In this document: piece after piece, positions 5,599 to 7,766 of the stretch
How the letters are laid out: each line of letters begins with the position of its first letter
How positions within the stretch are numbered: position 1 is the stretch's first letter
Assembly (NCBI GenBank): GCA_045133915.1
Contig: JBGUUX010000005.1
Location: 1-7,766 of the forward strand
Direction of reading: 5' to 3'
Origin: RGIG7300 sp045133915
GTDB lineage: Bacteria; Bacillota; Clostridia; Oscillospirales; CAG-272
Length of the DNA stretch: 7,766 nucleotides
Notes under the pieces: model-generated
The model's input: only the letters and a program-made list of their open reading frames with translations
Databases searched by the model: none
Told to the model about the DNA's origin: nothing
Made by a program: the position numbers and the translations under genes

Positions 5599-6933
5599 AT
5601 GTCCATGTTTGGAAATCTGTCGGATAAGCTTGCAAACGCCTTTAAGAATTTCAGAAATAAGGGTAAGCTTACCGAGGCAGATGTCCGTGCGGGAATGCGA
5701 GAGGTTAAGCTTGCACTTCTGGAAGCGGACGTCAACTTTAAAGTAGTTAAAGAATTTATCAAAAAGGTAACCGAGCGCGCCGTAGGCTCAGACGTTCTAG
5801 AAAGTCTGATGCCCGGTCAGCAGATAATAAAGATCGTAAACGAAGAGCTCACCGAGCTTATGGGCGGCACACAGGCAAAGCTGACCATAGCTTCTGCTCC
5901 TCCCACCGTTATTATGATGGTCGGTCTTCAGGGTTCGGGTAAGACCACACATTCTGCAAAGCTTGCGGGTATGTATAAAAAGCAGGGCAAAAGACCTTTG
6001 CTTGTAGCCTGTGACGTTTACCGTCCCGCAGCTATCCAGCAGTTAAAGGTTGTAGGTGCTCAGCTTGATATCCCCGTGTTTGAGATGGGTGACAAGGCAG
6101 ATCCCGTTGACATCTCCAAGGCGGCGATAGAATATGCCAAGAAAAACGGCAACGATATGGTGTTCATAGACACTGCAGGCCGTCTCCACGTTGACGAGGA
6201 GATGATGCAGGAGCTTAAGAACATAAAGGATCAGGTAGATCCCACCGAGATACTTCTGGTTATCGACGCAATGCTCGGTCAGGATGCGGTAAACGTAGCG
6301 GACAGCTTCAACAGTCTGCTTGACGTTACGGGCGTTATCCTTACAAAGCTTGACGGTGATACCCGAGGCGGTGCGGCGCTGTCTGTACGCCACGTAACAG
6401 GTAAGCCCATCAAGTTTGTGGGCACGGGCGAAAAGCTTGATATGATCGAGCCCTTCCACCCCGACCGTATGGCATCCCGTATCTTAGGTATGGGCGACAT
6501 GCTCTCTCTAATCGAAAAGGCCGAGCAGGCTTTTGATGAGAAAAAAGCAGCCGAGCTTGAAAAGAAGATGAGAGAAAACACCTTCACTCTGGAGGATTAT
6601 CTCGATCAGTTCAGGCAGATCAAAGGTATGGGCAGTATGGAGCAGCTGCTCGGTATGATGCCCGGCATCAAGCCCGGAGCGCTGAAGGATGCAAAGATAG
6701 ACGAAAAGGCTATCGACCGCGTAGAGGCGATCATCCTTAGTATGACTCCCAAGGAAAGAACTCACCCCGACATTATCGACTTTAAGCGTAAACGCAGAAT
6801 TGCGGCGGGAAGCGGTAACAGTGTTGAGGAAGTAAACAAGCTGCTTAGACAGTTTGAACAGACCCGCAAGATGATGAAACAGTTCTCAAGCGGTAAATTT
6901 GGCAAAAAGGGTAAATTCAAATTACCTTTTTGA
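5599..6933 (+). CDS. ffh: Signal recognition particle protein Ffh (SRP54)
   Basis: The GTPase of the bacterial signal recognition particle. It binds 4.5S/scRNA and signal sequences on nascent chains, and docks with FtsY at the membrane. The 444-residue length is normal. The N domain is 1-90 (LTEADVRAGMREVKLALLEADV at about 24-45). The G domain runs from about 100 to 295: P-loop GLQGSGKTT 109-117, CDVYRPAA 138-145, DTAGR 191-195, TKLDGD 249-254 with RGGAA 256-260, and the closing GTGEKLDMIEPF 275-286. The M domain covers about 325-434, with methionine-rich MGSMEQLLGMMPG (344-356) and the RNA-binding KRKRRIAAGSG (396-406), a variant of the usual SRRRRIAxGSG. A basic tail ends the protein. The ATG has GAGG seven bases upstream. 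A second Met at residue 3 is an alternative but is less well spaced. Confidence 0.98.
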   Translation: MSMFGNLSDKLANAFKNFRNKGKLTEADVRAGMREVKLALLEADVNFKVVKEFIKKVTERAVGSDVLESLMPGQQIIKIVNEELTELMGGTQAKLTIASAPPTVIMMVGLQGSGKTTHSAKLAGMYKKQGKRPLLVACDVYRPAAIQQLKVVGAQLDIPVFEMGDKADPVDISKAAIEYAKKNGNDMVFIDTAGRLHVDEEMMQELKNIKDQVDPTEILLVIDAMLGQDAVNVADSFNSLLDVTGVILTKLDGDTRGGAALSVRHVTGKPIKFVGTGEKLDMIEPFHPDRMASRILGMGDMLSLIEKAEQAFDEKKAAELEKKMRENTFTLEDYLDQFRQIKGMGSMEQLLGMMPGIKPGALKDAKIDEKAIDRVEAIILSMTPKERTHPDIIDFKRKRRIAAGSGNSVEEVNKLLRQFEQTRKMMKQFSSGKFGKKGKFKLPF

Positions 6934-6966
6934 TATAAATTAAAGAAAAAAACAAAAACATATTTT

Positions 6967-6971
6967 GGAGG
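6967..6971 (+). promoter_or_regulatory. Shine-Dalgarno deciding the rpsP start
   Basis: GGAGG lies eight bases before the ATG at 6980. An in-frame TTG at 6965 overlaps this site and would add five residues (MEEIK) foreign to S16 proteins, so it is rejected as the start. The preceding gap from the ffh stop is A-rich, with no recognisable promoter. Confidence 0.85.
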
Positions 6972-6979
6972 AAATCAAA

Positions 6980-7225
6980 ATGGCAGTTAAAATCAGACTT
7001 AAGAGAATGGGCGCAAAGAAGAACCCCTTTTACCGTGTAGTTGTTGCTGACTCTCGTTCTCCCCGTGACGGCAGATTCATCGAGGAGATCGGTTACTACA
7101 ACCCCATGACCAACCCTGCAGAGATTAAGATCGACGCTGACAAGGCTACTAAGTGGATCAACGACGGCGCACAGCCCACCGATACTGTTAAGGCTCTTCT
7201 TAAGAAGGCTGACATCGTTAAGTAA
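6980..7225 (+). CDS. rpsP: 30S ribosomal protein S16
   Basis: Small-subunit ribosomal protein needed for assembly of the 16S rRNA 5' domain. The 81-residue protein starts with the invariant family beginning MAVKIRLKRMGAKKNPFYR (1-19). VVADSRSPRDGRFIEEIGYYNP follows at about 20-41, then the tail with DKATKWINDGAQPTDTVKALL (about 55-75). The start is fixed by GGAGG at the right distance and by the conserved N-terminus. The gene is 46 bases after ffh and 11 bases before khpA, so it belongs to the same operon. Confidence 0.98.
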   Translation: MAVKIRLKRMGAKKNPFYRVVVADSRSPRDGRFIEEIGYYNPMTNPAEIKIDADKATKWINDGAQPTDTVKALLKKADIVK

Positions 7226-7236
7226 GCGAGGTCATA

Positions 7237-7476
7237 ATGGCAGAGTTGAAAGCAATTCTTGCCGATATGGTCAAGTCCATCGTTGTATACCCCGACCAGG
7301 TGGTTATAACAGAGGAAGTTAAGGGCGACAACGTTACCCTTACCCTCAACGTTGAAGCATCTGATATGGGCAAAGTGATCGGCAAGCACGGCAAGATCGC
7401 CAGAAGCCTTCGTCTCATCATGAAGGCTGCCGCTACCCAGTGCGGCAAAAAAGTTAACGTAGAAATACGCGACTAA
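7237..7476 (+). CDS. khpA: KhpA-type KH-domain RNA-binding protein
   Basis: A 79-residue protein consisting of a single KH domain, matching the YlqC/KhpA family encoded after rpsP in Firmicutes. The GXXG RNA-binding loop is GKHG at 49-52, inside MGKVIGKHGKIARSLR (44-59). The strands VVITEEV and VTLTLNVE lie before it, and VNVEIRD closes the fold. In Streptococcus pneumoniae and other Gram-positives KhpA pairs with KhpB (Jag/EloR) to bind RNA and influence cell elongation and division. A partner gene is not in this window. The ATG is served by GAGG (7228-7231). It is the last gene before the terminator, whereas in many relatives rimM, trmD and rplS follow directly. Confidence 0.95.
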   Translation: MAELKAILADMVKSIVVYPDQVVITEEVKGDNVTLTLNVEASDMGKVIGKHGKIARSLRLIMKAAATQCGKKVNVEIRD

Positions 7477-7482
7477 AAGCAT

Positions 7483-7513
7483 AAAAAGCACTTCGTCAAG
7501 AAGTGCTTTTTTT
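7483..7513 (+). terminator. Rho-independent terminator of the ylxM-khpA operon
   Basis: GCACTTC (7488-7494) pairs with GAAGTGC (7500-7506) around GTCAA. It is preceded by five A and followed by seven T (7507-7513), which extends the stem by A-T pairs. It begins six bases after the khpA stop, a textbook intrinsic terminator. Confidence 0.95.
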
Positions 7514-7683
7514 CAGACTGTCGAAAAAGTCGGTCGGACGTGGGGGCAAGTTGCCCCGACCAAACTGCGCCCTATAGTGAGGGTCTAGTTCTTGCATATC
7601 ACACGCCACTCCACAACAAGGACACTATTCCTACCAACGGATATCGATTAAATATAGATTATATCACTCAATATAGTCAGATA
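7514..7683. other. Non-coding stretch between the terminator and the right repeat copy
   Basis: About 170 bases with no supported gene. The first 48 bases hold a GC-rich imperfect hairpin. GGTC (7532-7535) can pair with GACC (7558-7561), and GGGGC (7543-7547) pairs with GCCCC (7553-7557), leaving a 7-base bulge. The remaining AT-rich part (about 7562-7683) shows no RNA gene, transposase remnant or promoter that I recognise. An open frame runs through it from a GTG at 7540, but it has no Shine-Dalgarno and continues into the repeat. Confidence 0.6.
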
Positions 7684-7766
7684 AGCATTCAAGGACGGCA
7701 TAAACATCGAGTTTTATGCCGTCCTTTCACACTTTTCCGCGAAAAGGGTCACTACCGTACTTAGTA
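7684..7766. repeat. Dispersed intergenic repeat, right copy (cut by window edge)
   Basis: This is a direct repeat of bases 1-83, with 81 of 83 identical. The first hairpin is complete (7691-7726, loop base changed at 7708). The second hairpin is cut off just after its inner stem begins. It lies about 170 bases downstream of the khpA terminator in the + direction. On the plus strand hairpin 1 could act as a back-up stop. Similar length and sequence in two unrelated intergenic sites point to a dispersed element rather than gene-specific regulation. Confidence 0.85.

Noticed and set aside
7570..7581. CCCTATAGTGAG, matching 12 bases of the reverse complement of the phage T7 promoter used in cloning vectors
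   Set aside because: The match stops after 12 bases and the flanks do not continue the T7 promoter or any vector sequence I recognise. A chance match is more likely than contamination.
7514..7683. Insertion-sequence remnant downstream of the operon
   Set aside because: There is a GC-rich hairpin but no transposase fragment and no recognisable terminal repeat pair or target duplication.
7540..7764. Open frame starting with GTG and running to the right edge of the window
   Set aside because: It has no Shine-Dalgarno, overlaps a hairpin and the edge repeat, and its product resembles no family I know.

Overview
The window looks like ordinary chromosome from a low-to-moderate-GC member of the Clostridia, most plausibly a gut Oscillospirales/Ruminococcaceae-type bacterium. 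This rests on the ylxM-ffh-rpsP-khpA gene order, AGGAGG-type Shine-Dalgarno sites, sigma-A-type promoters and Firmicute-like protein sequences. It is an inference, since there is no rRNA or other decisive marker. All eight core genes and the HAD gene are intact; I found no frameshift, phage, CRISPR array or intact insertion sequence.

Layout, left to right. (1) Bases 1-145 are non-coding and hold a dispersed-repeat copy built from two strong hairpins. (2) Bases 146-2400, minus strand, hold three tightly packed genes read right to left: a type I L-asparaginase (ansA), a thiamine pyrophosphokinase (thiN) and a HAD-family phosphatase. Each overlaps the next by 8-26 bases, so they are probably co-transcribed and translationally coupled. 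(3) Bases 2401-2520 are a structured repeat: four 7-base units, a 9-bp hairpin, then four inverted 7-base units. (4) Bases 2521-5076, minus strand, hold yebC (TACO1-type translation factor) and argS (arginyl-tRNA synthetase). They are separated by a gap with a second hairpin that shares its outer framework with the one at 2419-2516. (5) Bases 5077-5250 are a divergent promoter region, with a near-consensus promoter for each direction. (6) Bases 5251-7476, plus strand, hold the co-translational targeting and ribosome operon ylxM-ffh-rpsP-khpA, closed by a textbook intrinsic terminator. (7) Bases 7514-7766 are non-coding, with another GC-rich hairpin and a second copy of the left-edge repeat running off the window.

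How the genes fit together: the right half and argS/yebC serve protein synthesis. ArgRS charges tRNA-Arg, YebC relieves or tunes ribosome pausing, S16 is a 30S subunit protein, Ffh/YlxM form the signal recognition particle system, and KhpA is a small RNA-binding KH protein. The ansA-thiN-HAD group is metabolic (asparagine breakdown, thiamine diphosphate synthesis, an undetermined phosphate-ester hydrolysis).

I see no undescribed multigene system here. The material worth a second look is non-coding: the 83-base near-identical direct repeats at the two window edges, and the two related hairpin elements flanking yebC.
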